The notes beneath the pieces are model-generated. The model searched no databases. It saw nothing but the letters and a program-made list of their open reading frames with translations, and was not told where the DNA came from. This document shows positions 32,836-40,648 of a stretch of DNA of 40,648 nt, in pieces. This stretch comes from CABRXV01 sp900754955 (GTDB lineage: Bacteria; Actinomycetota; Coriobacteriia; Coriobacteriales; Eggerthellaceae): positions 1 through 40,648 of the forward strand of contig CABRXV010000010.1 in the NCBI GenBank assembly GCA_902475005.1. Reading direction: 5' to 3'. Each line of letters begins with the position of its first letter. The stretch's first letter is position 1. Position numbers and translations under genes: made by a program.

Positions 32836-34158
32836 CTAGACGATGCCCACCGTCGCCATGAGGATCATGACGATCAAGGCAACCAGACCGCAGCCGATGG
32901 AGATGGCCGCGATGTGCTTGTAGGAGTTGGCATGGTTCAGGCCCATGGCCGCCAGCATGCCGAACATGGCGCCGGAATTCGGCAGCGCGCCGCCGATGGT
33001 CGCGGAGGTCGCGATGATCTTGGCGAGGGCAGCCGGGTTGACGCCGGTGGCCAGGTACGGATCGAGGAAGTTCGTGGCGATGATGCCCACAGCACCAGAG
33101 CCGGAACCCATGACGCCGCCGAGGATGGCAGCCATGACCGCGGAGGACACGTACGCGCCGCCGGGCATGTTGAAGATGGCCTCGTAGATCACCGTGAAGC
33201 CAGTGGAGGCAGCGGCGACCGTGCCAACGCCCACCGCAGCGGAGGTGAAGAGCACCGGGCCGAGCGCGTTCTTGGCGCCGTTGCCCATGACATCGCGCTG
33301 GCTGTCGATGAAGCTGTTGAACAGGATCATGCACAGGATGATGGACACGAGCATGGCGATGTACACGACGTTCGCGATACCGAACTGGGAGCCGACGATG
33401 ATGATCGCGATCAGCACGATGAGCGGGAGGATGGACACGAACAGGTTCGGGAGCTTCTCCTCGCCGTCGGCGGCAGCGGCCTCAGCCTCGGTCTCCTCGT
33501 AGGTCTCGCCCTTGGCCTGAGCACGCTTGAGCGCGAACTTGATGTAGATGCAGGACAGCACGATAGCGATGATCGAGCCCACGATGCCCATGATGGGAGC
33601 AGCGGTCATGGAGACGCCGCAGCCGTTGGCGGCGTTGATCCACGCGACAGCCGGAACGCCCGGGATCATGGCCATGGTGAACGAGCACGCGGCCAGAGTC
33701 CATGCGGCGCAGAACAGATGCCACGGAATGTTGCATTCCTTGAACATCGGGCGCGCCAGCGGGATGAGCGCGAACATAGCGACGAACATCGAGATGCCCG
33801 CGTAGGTCAGGATCGCGCCGACGGCGGCGATGCCGAGCAACACGAAATACGCGCCCTTGGAGCCCACCTTGCTCATGATGGCGTGAGCGATGGACTTAGC
33901 AGCACCCGACTTGTCCATGAATTCGCCGAGGATGGCGCCGCCCAGGAAGATGAAGATGTTGTTCTGCACGAAGCCGGCCAAGCCGGTGACGTACGAAGAC
34001 TCCTTGCCGACCATGGAATTCATGATGTCCATGCCGTTGGTCAGCGCGATGATGATTGCCGTGACGACTGACGTGATAAGCACGTTCCAGCCCTTCATGG
34101 CAGCAATGACGAAGAAGACGAGACCGACAACAATGCCGAGAACGCCGATGATCTCCAT
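32836..34158 (-). CDS. GntP-family permease
   Basis: A 440-aa inner-membrane carrier of the gluconate:H+ symporter/CitMHS-like group, with about 12 membrane segments split by a charged loop (RAQAKGETYEETEAEAA). Characteristic parts are FIFLGGAILGEFMDKSGAAK, GGVMGSGSGAVGIIA and GGALPNSGAMFGMLAAMG. The family takes up sugar acids and other hydroxycarboxylates. AAAGGGG precedes the ATG. It lies 312 bp downstream of the Fe-S subunit of a DMSO-reductase-like enzyme on the same strand, so it may import that enzyme's substrate or an electron donor. Confidence 0.85.
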   Translation of the reverse strand: MEIIGVLGIVVGLVFFVIAAMKGWNVLITSVVTAIIIALTNGMDIMNSMVGKESSYVTGLAGFVQNNIFIFLGGAILGEFMDKSGAAKSIAHAIMSKVGSKGAYFVLLGIAAVGAILTYAGISMFVAMFALIPLARPMFKECNIPWHLFCAAWTLAACSFTMAMIPGVPAVAWINAANGCGVSMTAAPIMGIVGSIIAIVLSCIYIKFALKRAQAKGETYEETEAEAAAADGEEKLPNLFVSILPLIVLIAIIIVGSQFGIANVVYIAMLVSIILCMILFNSFIDSQRDVMGNGAKNALGPVLFTSAAVGVGTVAAASTGFTVIYEAIFNMPGGAYVSSAVMAAILGGVMGSGSGAVGIIATNFLDPYLATGVNPAALAKIIATSATIGGALPNSGAMFGMLAAMGLNHANSYKHIAAISIGCGLVALIVMILMATVGIV

Positions 34159-34470
34159 TGCAAACCCCTTTCAAAATCAATCCCTTGCGCTGCGCTGCCC
34201 CAACGAGCAGCGCAGCTCCTCCTATCTCGAAGCGCCGAGCCCCAAAGCAGGCCCCGCGCCCTCGAACCACAGGCCGCCGAGCATCTCCGACACCCAGCGA
34301 CCCGCAGGTCGCCGCAACGTCAGCGAGCGGGAGCGTGGCGTGCGCAGATGGCGTGAAAGCTTTGCGAAGCGTACTGAGGTACGCGAGCGAAGCTTGGAGC
34401 GCCAGCTGTGCCGCCACGCTCCTGCGCAGCGGCGGCTGGTTCGCCGTTGCGTGAGCAACGGCGAAACCTC
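34159..34470. other. 312-bp intergenic with several inverted repeats
   Basis: TTCGCCGTTGC (34441-34451) pairs with its complement (34456-34466) in a tight 4-nt-loop hairpin right after the Fe-S gene stop. GAGCGTGGCG (34331-34340) pairs with 34412-34421 around an inner imperfect palindrome (34357-34395). GCTGCGCTGC/GCAGCGCAGC lies near 34190-34217. No U-tract or promoter was identified. Confidence 0.55.
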
Positions 34471-35214
34471 CTACGCCATGTCGTTACGCGTGTCGCGCAT
34501 GAGCTTGACGTTGGACTCGTGCTTCATGCGAAGCTCGTTGCGGTAGATGGTGCCCTCGTCGAAGTTCGTGAGATCCTCTTCGCTCTCGAACATGGTGCCG
34601 AGGTCGCCGCGCTGCTGGTTGAGGCGGATGGCCTCCTCCGCGTCGTAGGGAACGAGCGGCGTCTTCTCGCGCGGATTCCAGATGAGGAACGCCGGCTTGG
34701 TGGTCTCCGGGCTCGGCATGCCCTCGCAGTAGCGCACGTCGCCGTACTTCTCGATGAGCTCGTCGAGCGGGCCGAAGTCGAACGCACGCAGCGGGCACGA
34801 CATCGTGCAGGCGGGCTGCATGCCCTCGGCGAGGCGGTCGATGCACATGGTGCACTTGCTCATCTTGCAGTCGGGCTCGTCGGTGGCGAACTTCGGCGCA
34901 CCGTAGGGGCACGCGTCGTAGCACTTGCGGCAACCCGTGCATTTGTCCTGGTCAACGAGCACGGCACCGTACTCGTCCTCCTTGTACAGCGCGCCGCTCT
35001 CGCATGCCTTGACACAGGCGGGATCCTCGCAGTGGGCGCACGGGAAGGCCAGCGAGTGCAGGCGGATGTTCGGGAACGTGCCGCTCTCCCACTCGTACAC
35101 GGTCATCCACTTCTCAGCACCGGGCTCGATGCCGTTCCAGTCCTTGCATGCGATGCTGCACGCCTGGCAGGCGTAGCAGCGGTTCATGTCGAAGAAAATT
35201 CCGTACTGGGTCAT
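34471..35214 (-). CDS. 4x[4Fe-4S] electron-transfer subunit (DmsB-like)
   Basis: A 247-aa cytoplasmic Fe-S protein. The cluster motifs are CYACQACSIACK, CAHCEDPACVKACESGA, CTGCRKCYDACPYGAPK and C-x4-CTMC...CTMSCPLRAF, giving four [4Fe-4S] clusters as in DmsB/NrfC-type subunits. No Tat signal or membrane anchor is present. The start at 35214 has AAGGA 9 nt upstream inside the tail of the catalytic gene, which ends 4 nt before it, so the two are translationally coupled. A 24-residue longer frame overlaps the catalytic gene and is rejected. It delivers electrons to the adjacent molybdoenzyme. Confidence 0.93.
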   Translation of the reverse strand: MTQYGIFFDMNRCYACQACSIACKDWNGIEPGAEKWMTVYEWESGTFPNIRLHSLAFPCAHCEDPACVKACESGALYKEDEYGAVLVDQDKCTGCRKCYDACPYGAPKFATDEPDCKMSKCTMCIDRLAEGMQPACTMSCPLRAFDFGPLDELIEKYGDVRYCEGMPSPETTKPAFLIWNPREKTPLVPYDAEEAIRLNQQRGDLGTMFESEEDLTNFDEGTIYRNELRMKHESNVKLMRDTRNDMA

Positions 35215-35218
35215 CGTG

Positions 35219-37816
35219 TTATTCCTTCTCCTCTCCAAGCGCCTGGCGCACGCCGAGCGCAACGCTCGCACCGCGCATGCCCGCACGCTCGGCCTCGCCG
35301 CCGAAGCCCTCGGCGTCGCCGTCGGCGATCTTCTCCACCTGGACCAGGCCGGCGATGATCAGAGCGCCGAGGATGTGGGGCAGGTGGCTGTCGTCGAGCA
35401 AGATGTTGCAGGCGCCGCGGACGTCCTGGCCGAACTTGTTCATCTCGGCCTTCTCGCCGTTGGTCTGGTACCACGCGCCGTGGTGTACCGCAGCGGTACC
35501 CGGCATGCAGCGGTTGGTGACGTACGCCGTGAGCACCATCTCGCCGCGATCGCTGTACACACGGCAGAGGTCGCCGTCCTTGATGCCGCGCTGCTGGGCG
35601 TCGACGCCCGAGATCCACACGGCGTGGCGGTAGCAGTCCTCGCGCATGAACGGGTTGTTGTCGTTGCTCGAGTGCTGGCGGTAGATGGAGACCGGCGTGA
35701 CGAGGGACAGCGGATAGTCCTTCGTCTTCGGGTTGTAGAAGCCGTCGTTCGACGCGCTTCCGATGTCGCCCTCCACGTAGCTCGGACTCCACACCGGCAT
35801 CGGGTCGATGTGGCCGCGCCAACGCGACTCGGTCATGTCGTGGGTCTTCACGTAGGTCGAGGAGAACTCGATCTTGCCAGTCGGAGTCAAGAACGGGCTG
35901 TCACCGCGCTCGAGCACCTTCTTGAACGGGTAGTACGGTTCGTCAATCTCGCAGCGAATGACCGGATGGGCGTTGAACTCCTCCCAGGTCGGGCGCTTCT
36001 CGTAGCCGAGGTAGAGCATGAGCGCCTCGTTGTCGGCCCATTTCTCGAAGGCTTCCTTGTAGATGGCCTCCTGAGCGTCAACCCAGTCTTCCCACTCGAC
36101 GTCCTTCATGCGCGGGTTGTAGCCCTCGACCACCTCGTCGCCGAGACGCTTGGCGATCTGCGTCCACACCCACTCGCGCGAGCGCACCTCACCTGGGAAG
36201 TCGACGCCGCGTGCGCAGAACGTGAAGTAGTTGCGCATGCCGTTCGGGCCGCTCACGAAGCGCTGATGGCCGTACATGTACTCGTCCATGCCCTCGAATT
36301 GCCACACCGGCGCCGGCAGGATGATGTCGCACATCTCGGCGGTCGGCTGGTTGAGGTGCCACTGGAAGCCCCAGTTGAACTCGGTGTTCGCCATGCCGCC
36401 CATGCGCTTGTTCACGTTGGAGTGGTTGTTGGAGTAGTTGTTGTCGAAGATGATCATCTCGACGTGCGGCAGCGGGGCGTCGTTGCTCGGCGAGCCGATG
36501 CGATGACGGAACTCGTCCTCGCTCATGCGGCCCTCCCAGTAGTCGTCCTGGATGGCGAGAATCTCGGTGAGGCAGTTGTTGTTGAACAGCACCGGCACCT
36601 TGTAGTCGCCCGGATCGCGCTGCCAGTCGGCACGCGGGGCGGGCAGACGGCCGGGCGTGGGCAGGCAGGCGCCCGTCTCGCAGCCGCCAGGGCAGCAGAG
36701 GTTGCCCGTCATCGACTGGAGCAGCATGGACGCGGTTGCGCTGTAATCACCCAGGTGGCGCTTCGCGCAGGAGTAGAAGTACTGCAGGTGCACGGGCTTG
36801 GTGGTGCCGTACAGGCGCGCGAACTCGCGGATGGTTTCAGCGGGCACGGCGCAGATGGGAGCCGCCCACTCGGGCGTCTTCTTGATGCCATCCTCGCCCT
36901 CGCCCATGACGTAGGCGCGCCACTCCTCGAAGCCCTCGGGCTCGACCCACTCGTTGACGAACTCGTGGTCGATGAGGTCCTCTTCGTAGAGAACCTGCGC
37001 CATGGCGAGCATCATCGCGAGGTCGGTGCCGGGGCGGATCGGAATCCACTGGTCGGCGAGGATCTCGGCGCTCTGGGTGTAGCGCGGGTCGATAACGACC
37101 GTCTTGCAGCCGTACTCGTGGGCGAGCTGCATGTAGTACGACGTCGGGCCGAACCAGGCGACCACCGGGTCCATGCCCCACATGATGAACAGCTTGGAGT
37201 TGAAGATGTCGGACGCTTCGAAACCCGGCAGGTTATCGGCAACGCCGCGTGCGCACTTGGGCATGTCGACGCCGAGATGCAGGATCTCGCCAGCAGCGTG
37301 GCCCGAGCAGGAGTGCTCGCCCCACGCGCCGAAGCCCGCCTCCCACCAGGGAGCCAGCGGGAAGCCGTTCTTCTCGAAGCTCGGGTACTGGGAATGGAAG
37401 ATGCCGTACGGGCCGTACTTGGCCTTGATTTCCTTCATCTTCTCGACAATGGTGTCAAGCGCCTCTTCCCAGCTGATCTGCACGAAATAGCCGTTGCCGG
37501 CGCCCTTCTTGCCAACGCGCTTCATGGGGTGCAGAAGGCGCGTCTCAGCGTAGAGCTCCTTCTTCCACGAATGGCCCATGGCGCACGGACGCATCTGCAC
37601 GTTGCCCTTCCAGATGTTCTCCCAACCGCAGTCCTCACGGCTGTCGTTCTGGTTGACGGAGTCGTCGGGCTCAATTGCGAAGATCTTGCCGTCTTTGACG
37701 TGGCACTTCAGAACACATGCCGAGTCCCAGCAGCCGTTTGCCGGGCAGGACGTGTAGAAGATGCTCTCGCCTTCGCGTCGGGCGCGGCTGGCATCGATGA
37801 TGGCTTGTTTGTCCAT
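35219..37816 (-). CDS. molybdopterin oxidoreductase catalytic subunit (DMSO reductase family)
   Basis: An 865-aa enzyme with bis-MGD cofactor. Its N-terminal Fe-S site has C24, C29, C34 and C78 (SCPANGCWDSACVLKCHVKD; RPCAMGHSW), spaced a little wider than usual. Motifs VVIDPRYTQSAEILADQWIP, IRPGTDLAMMLAM and FLTPTGKIEFSSTYV are typical. The candidate metal ligand lies in GEHSCSGHAAG (Ser or Cys). The 67-residue upstream extension of the open frame is non-coding; ATG 37816 follows GAGGAGGAG. There is no twin-arginine signal and no DmsC/NrfD-type anchor nearby, so the enzyme is predicted to be soluble and cytoplasmic. It is divergent from the LysR gene. The electron acceptor is unknown. Confidence 0.92.
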   Translation of the reverse strand: MDKQAIIDASRARREGESIFYTSCPANGCWDSACVLKCHVKDGKIFAIEPDDSVNQNDSREDCGWENIWKGNVQMRPCAMGHSWKKELYAETRLLHPMKRVGKKGAGNGYFVQISWEEALDTIVEKMKEIKAKYGPYGIFHSQYPSFEKNGFPLAPWWEAGFGAWGEHSCSGHAAGEILHLGVDMPKCARGVADNLPGFEASDIFNSKLFIMWGMDPVVAWFGPTSYYMQLAHEYGCKTVVIDPRYTQSAEILADQWIPIRPGTDLAMMLAMAQVLYEEDLIDHEFVNEWVEPEGFEEWRAYVMGEGEDGIKKTPEWAAPICAVPAETIREFARLYGTTKPVHLQYFYSCAKRHLGDYSATASMLLQSMTGNLCCPGGCETGACLPTPGRLPAPRADWQRDPGDYKVPVLFNNNCLTEILAIQDDYWEGRMSEDEFRHRIGSPSNDAPLPHVEMIIFDNNYSNNHSNVNKRMGGMANTEFNWGFQWHLNQPTAEMCDIILPAPVWQFEGMDEYMYGHQRFVSGPNGMRNYFTFCARGVDFPGEVRSREWVWTQIAKRLGDEVVEGYNPRMKDVEWEDWVDAQEAIYKEAFEKWADNEALMLYLGYEKRPTWEEFNAHPVIRCEIDEPYYPFKKVLERGDSPFLTPTGKIEFSSTYVKTHDMTESRWRGHIDPMPVWSPSYVEGDIGSASNDGFYNPKTKDYPLSLVTPVSIYRQHSSNDNNPFMREDCYRHAVWISGVDAQQRGIKDGDLCRVYSDRGEMVLTAYVTNRCMPGTAAVHHGAWYQTNGEKAEMNKFGQDVRGACNILLDDSHLPHILGALIIAGLVQVEKIADGDAEGFGGEAERAGMRGASVALGVRQALGEEKE

Positions 37817-38093
37817 CAGCTCCTCCTCGTCGTCTCTTCTTGTCGAAACATCGCGAGGAGAGGACAGCGCGTTTACGTAGATGAGGAAAGCGATCGGAAT
37901 CACGCCTGCAGCCGTGCGAACCCGCTTCGAATCGCCGTCGGAATGACGGCCCCCTCGGTGCGAAAGCGTCGGATGCGGTGCGATGCGGGCTTCCTCTGGG
38001 CCCCCAACGTGTTGCACTCCCCCGTGCGACTTCTTTAGTATGGTGCCGCTGAACTGGAGTTTTGTCTGTCACTCACCGACTCGCTGCACGAGT

Positions 38094-38114
38094 TGCTTAA
38101 CGCGTGGGTAAGCA
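38094..38114. promoter_or_regulatory. palindrome TGCTTA-N9-TAAGCA, candidate LysR operator
   Basis: Perfect 6-bp arms separated by 9 bp, A/T-containing, in the divergent LysR/molybdoenzyme region. LysR-type regulators bind T-N11-A palindromes of this general shape; the assignment is inferred from position. Confidence 0.45.
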
Positions 38115-38158
38115 GAAGCTGCATGAAGATTTTCTTTGCAGCGCGTGTGAGAAATCGC

Positions 38159-38178
38159 TTCACCGAATTTCACCGAAC
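38159..38178. repeat. tandem 10-bp direct repeat TTCACCGAAT/TTCACCGAAC
   Basis: Two adjacent copies differ only in the last base, one helical turn apart, 45 bp from the palindrome. They could be half-sites on one DNA face for a regulator. Confidence 0.5.
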
Positions 38179-38375
38179 CACTGGAAACGCCTTAGCACGC
38201 ATTGTTAAATGATGAAGTATCTGTACCAATATTGAGGCCCGTTCATTTCCCGGCGTTTTGCTCTGACTCACTCGGTATAGTGGGTACTTTTCACGGACAG
38301 CCTCAAGCGATGCACGAGTCCGTCAGCCAACCCGAGGAAGAGGATTCGATTGGGGGACGCGGTGCAGACCAAGAA

Positions 38376-38385
38376 GGGGGGGGGG
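38376..38385 (+). repeat. G10 homopolymer beside the LysR start codon
   Basis: Ten consecutive G residues, four bases before ATG 38390, form the only Shine-Dalgarno-like sequence of the gene (AAG2-AAG10 context). Slippage here would change ribosome-site spacing; it is also a place where sequencing errors arise. Confidence 0.8.
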
Positions 38386-38389
38386 CAGC

Positions 38390-39330
38390 ATGTTATTCGA
38401 CGATGTCGAAGTGCTCCTTGTACTTTCTGATCCAAGAGCCTCTCGCAGGCAGCCGACCGGCTCTACATGTCGCGTCCGGGTTTGTCCCAAAAGATCACCA
38501 ACATCGAGAAGAAGTTCGGCACGAAGCTCTTCAATCGCACGTCGACGGGCATCTCGCTCACCCGCGCCGGCGAGACGGTGCTGCGCTTCGCGCGCAACGT
38601 GGAGAACATGGAGCGCACGCTCGCCTCGCAGCTCGCCGCCATCGACGAACACTTCGACGCCACGCTCAGCATCGGCATGAGCCTCGCCGACGGCGTGGAG
38701 CTGCTGCCCGCCTTGGTAGCGGCGTACACCGCGCAGAATCCCGGAACGCGCATCCATCTTGATGCCGGCTACGAACCCGAGCTCATCGAGAAGCTCGACG
38801 ACGGACGGCTTGACTTCGCCATCCTTGAGAACCAGCCGGTCGAGCCGCGCATCGTCAACGAGGTGCTCGGCTGCCGTAAGCTCATCTTCCTTGCGCCCGA
38901 CAAGGCGCCGTACAACCAGATCGTCCACCCCGTTCCCGTGGAGACGCTGCTCAAGTGGCCCATGATCATCTACGAGTGGAACTCGGGGCGGCACATGGTG
39001 GGCAACCGCCACTTCCGCGAGCGTTACGGTATCTCGCTCGAGCAGCACAACATGGTGGGACTGTTCGACACGCACGAGGCCATGGTGGCGGGCGTGAAGG
39101 CCGGGTTCGGCTGGGCAACCGTTCCCGAGTGCATCGCCGACCGCTACCGCAAGGAGCCGGGCATCGTGCGGTTCAAGGTGAAGACCGACCCGATGTGGTA
39201 TCCCGTCACGCTCACGTGGCCCGCCAACCAGCCTCATTCGGAAGAGGCGCGGCGCTTCGCCGAGTTCGTCAGGGAGAACATCCCCGCGGGTTACTTCAAC
39301 ACCGAGCTCGAGGCGTATTTGCACTCGTAG
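38390..39330 (+). pseudogene. LysR-family regulator with apparent one-base deletion
   Basis: From ATG 38390 the frame reads MLFDDVEVLLVLSD, the normal start of this LysR group, but the continuation SLSQAADRLYMSRPGLSQKI is in another frame that carries the rest of the protein to 39330. Inserting one base after 38431 (GAT-nCC-AAG) would restore an intact protein of about 313 aa. As written, the first frame stops at 38680, and translation from the internal ATG 38467 would lack the first half of the helix-turn-helix. The effector domain (about 90-295) is complete. The lesion may be real inactivation, an assembly error or, less likely, programmed frameshifting. It is divergent from the molybdoenzyme genes, its presumed target. 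Confidence 0.85.
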
Positions 39331-39353
39331 AGGTTGGACGCGGGCGTCTGCGT

Positions 39354-39998
39354 CTACCGCACGCGCTCGAAACGGTCGTGACAGCAGGAGCCGCCGCACC
39401 CGAAGCAGGCGAGGCGCGTGAACTTCACGTGGCGGCGCATGGAGCCGTAGGCGTAGTCATCGTGCTCGCAGAACGCGCGTGTGAACTCGGGGCAGCCGTG
39501 CGCACGGCACACCTCGTAGTAGAAGCAGCGCGTGATCTTGTATTCGAGCGCGTGATCGTCGTTGCGGATGAGCTTCGTCGACCAGCTGATGCGCTTCGAT
39601 CCCGTCAGATCGGAGATGATGCTGTCGCGCATGAGGCGGTACGCATGGGGAAGCGCGTCAATCCACCGGTGGGTCAGCCGCGCGACGCGTCGCATCGGGG
39701 CGCACATGAAACCGTACGCATCGAAGGCCTCCTGCTCGGAGAATCCCGCCTCACGCAGCAGCTCGTAGGCAGCGAGCCCCGTGAACACGTTGAGGTAACT
39801 CGCGCGCCGCACATCATCGGGCCCGAAGTCGACCTCGGCCATGTAGCGGTCAACCCGCTCGTCGTAGGATGCGCGCAGCTCGGCTGGGACGATGCCGCAG
39901 CGCCGGGCCGCCTGCGCGCCAGACCCGCTTTCCAGGCAGCGTTCGAGACGGTGCGCCAACATACTGCGCGACGCGCGCACGATGCGAGCCGAATCCAC
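39354..39998 (-). CDS. L-2-amino-thiazoline-4-carboxylic acid hydrolase family protein
   Basis: A 214-aa protein whose C-terminal half (ALEYKITRCFYYEVCRAHGC, then PEFTRAFCEHDDYAYGSMRR and ACFGCGGSCCHDRF) matches the ATC-hydrolase-like family, with conserved Cys, His and Asp residues. The family is named for a ring-opening step in cysteine formation from thiazoline, but most members are uncharacterised and may have other roles. The start GTG 39998 is chosen for GGAGAGG 5 nt upstream; the longer open frame starts at 40046. It is convergent with the LysR gene and 67 bp downstream of murB on the same strand. Confidence 0.82.
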   Translation of the reverse strand: MDSARIVRASRSMLAHRLERCLESGSGAQAARRCGIVPAELRASYDERVDRYMAEVDFGPDDVRRASYLNVFTGLAAYELLREAGFSEQEAFDAYGFMCAPMRRVARLTHRWIDALPHAYRLMRDSIISDLTGSKRISWSTKLIRNDDHALEYKITRCFYYEVCRAHGCPEFTRAFCEHDDYAYGSMRRHVKFTRLACFGCGGSCCHDRFERVR

Positions 39999-40064
39999 TG
40001 CAACCTCTCCGATGATCCGATGATTTCCAACGACGGGCGAAAGCACCCTAGCTTGAGCGGGGCG

Positions 40065-40648
40065 CTACTCCCACATGCGCACCTCAGGCTCGAGGCGCAC
40101 ACCCTCGCAAGCGAACACGCGCTCCTGCACGTCGGCGATGAGCTGCTTGACGTCGGCAGCCGTGGCGCCGCCTGCGTTCACCACGAAGCCCGTGTGCTTG
40201 GTCGACACCTGCGCGCCGCCCACCCGGTAGCCGCGCAGGCCCGCGTCTTGAATGAGCTTGCCCGCGAAGTAGCCGACGGGTCGCTTGAACGTAGAGCCCG
40301 CACTCGGCATCTCAAGCGGCTGCTTCTCTTCGCGGCGCCGGCGCAAATCGTCCATGCGCGCTCGGATGGCACGCGGCTCGTCGGGATGCAAGCGCAGCAC
40401 GGCGCCCAGCACGATGTAGCCGCGGTCATTCATCATCGAATGCCGGTACGACCACTGCGCCTCCTCGGCAGAAACATCGACGAGCGCGCCGTCGGGCGCG
40501 AGGCAGCGCACTTCGGCGGCAACGTCCTTGAACTCACCGTCGTAGGCGCCGGCGTTCATGATGGCAGCTCCCCCGACCGTGCCGGGGATGCCGCTCGCAA
40601 ACTCGTAGCCCGCAAGTCCCGCAGCGCAGGCGGCCTCCGCCACGGCGG
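40065..40648 (-). CDS. murB: UDP-N-acetylenolpyruvoylglucosamine reductase, 5' end outside the window
   Basis: The last 194 or so residues of MurB, the FAD enzyme that completes UDP-MurNAc for peptidoglycan synthesis in the cytosol. Visible are FASGIPGTVGGAAIMNAGAY (FAD/substrate domain), WSYRHSMMNDRGYIVLGA, the catalytic-Ser region MPSAGSTFKRPVGYFAGKLI and AQVSTKHTGFVVN. The C-terminal Glu region is in EVRMWE or just before. The frame is open at the right edge, so the N-terminal FAD-binding part lies outside. Confidence 0.95.
   Translation of the reverse strand, partial: AVAEAACAAGLAGYEFASGIPGTVGGAAIMNAGAYDGEFKDVAAEVRCLAPDGALVDVSAEEAQWSYRHSMMNDRGYIVLGAVLRLHPDEPRAIRARMDDLRRRREEKQPLEMPSAGSTFKRPVGYFAGKLIQDAGLRGYRVGGAQVSTKHTGFVVNAGGATAADVKQLIADVQERVFACEGVRLEPEVRMWE

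Larger units (their letters stand above)
37817..38389. other. 573-bp divergent regulatory region
   Basis: No gene is supported between the molybdoenzyme and the LysR gene. It holds a 6-9-6 palindrome, a tandem 10-bp repeat, a TATAGT hexamer near 38276 that could be a -10 for the LysR gene, and a G10 tract next to the LysR start. No -24/-12 promoter is present, in contrast to the other molybdoenzyme operon. Confidence 0.6.

Noticed and set aside
35186..38038. 950-codon open frame on the plus strand
   Set aside because: It is antisense to the molybdoenzyme and Fe-S genes, has a His/Val/Arg-rich composition typical of reverse frames in GC-rich DNA, and shows no domain or ribosome site.
38390..38467. 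Programmed ribosomal frameshift in the LysR gene
   Set aside because: The shift point (CTTTCTGATCCAAG) has no slippery heptamer or downstream pseudoknot-like structure that I can see; a one-base deletion is simpler.
1..40648. CRISPR arrays, insertion sequences, prophage or integrase genes
   Set aside because: No regularly spaced identical repeats, transposase motifs or attachment-like duplications were found on either strand.

Overview
The window is a high-GC, gene-dense bacterial chromosome segment, most consistent with the Coriobacteriia (Eggerthella/Gordonibacter/Adlercreutzia-like gut anaerobes). This is inferred from gene content: two cytoplasmic molybdopterin oxidoreductases with separate Fe-S subunits, OFA-like MFS pairs, an NCS1 and a GntP permease, a LysR regulator with the Eggerthella-style N-terminus, a MoeA-like protein, and sigma-54 with a sigma-54 activator in an otherwise actinobacterial context. 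No rRNA, tRNA, CRISPR array or transposase was seen.

Layout. (1) 1-1850: an MFS exporter with an unusual hairpin leader and a 110-nt nested inverted repeat. (2) 1887-8168, minus strand: a four-gene cassette of a BspA-type LRR protein, a VWA/metallopeptidase-like protein, a MoxR AAA+ ATPase and a trigger-factor-like protein lacking the ribosome-binding domain. (3) 8272-10425, plus strand: a sigma-54-dependent activator (GAF-like, PAS, AAA+, Fis HTH). (4) 10509-17022, minus strand: a probable single operon running 56-aa protein, molybdoenzyme of the acetylene hydratase / catechol dehydroxylase / transhydroxylase type, 2x[4Fe-4S] protein, two zinc-ribbon proteins and two paralogous MFS transporters. 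A near-perfect -24/-12 promoter (17114-17129) precedes it, with an A/T tract and three palindromic enhancer-like sites (17261-17327) further upstream. rpoN itself is next door (17629-19089). (5) 19364-23677, plus strand: methionine aminopeptidase with SEC-C motif, a small protein, then an EmrB-type MFS fused to a CBS pair and a VOC-nitroreductase fusion. (6) 23970-26837, minus strand: YolD-like protein, Y-family polymerase and endonuclease IV, with a perfect parS sequence between the polymerase and yolD. (7) 27030-30178: MoeA-like protein, a RHH/PIN toxin-antitoxin pair, a deoxyinosine-type glycosylase and a lipocalin-like protein. (8) 30573-37816, minus strand: NCS1 permease, GntP permease, 4x[4Fe-4S] subunit and a DMSO-reductase-family catalytic subunit, divergent from a LysR gene that carries an apparent one-base deletion. 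(9) An ATC-hydrolase-family protein and the edge-truncated murB.

How it fits together. The best candidate for an undescribed system is region 3-4 plus rpoN: a self-contained sigma-54 circuit in which the sigma factor, a candidate activator, the enhancer sites and the promoter all surround one molybdoenzyme operon with its own importers. This would suit a substrate-induced anaerobic respiration or dehydroxylation pathway; the substrate cannot be read from the sequence. The second candidate is the LRR-VWA-MoxR-trigger-factor cassette, which looks like a dedicated protein-remodelling or complex-maturation machine. All start codons given here were chosen from Shine-Dalgarno position, and in several cases they shorten the longest open frame.
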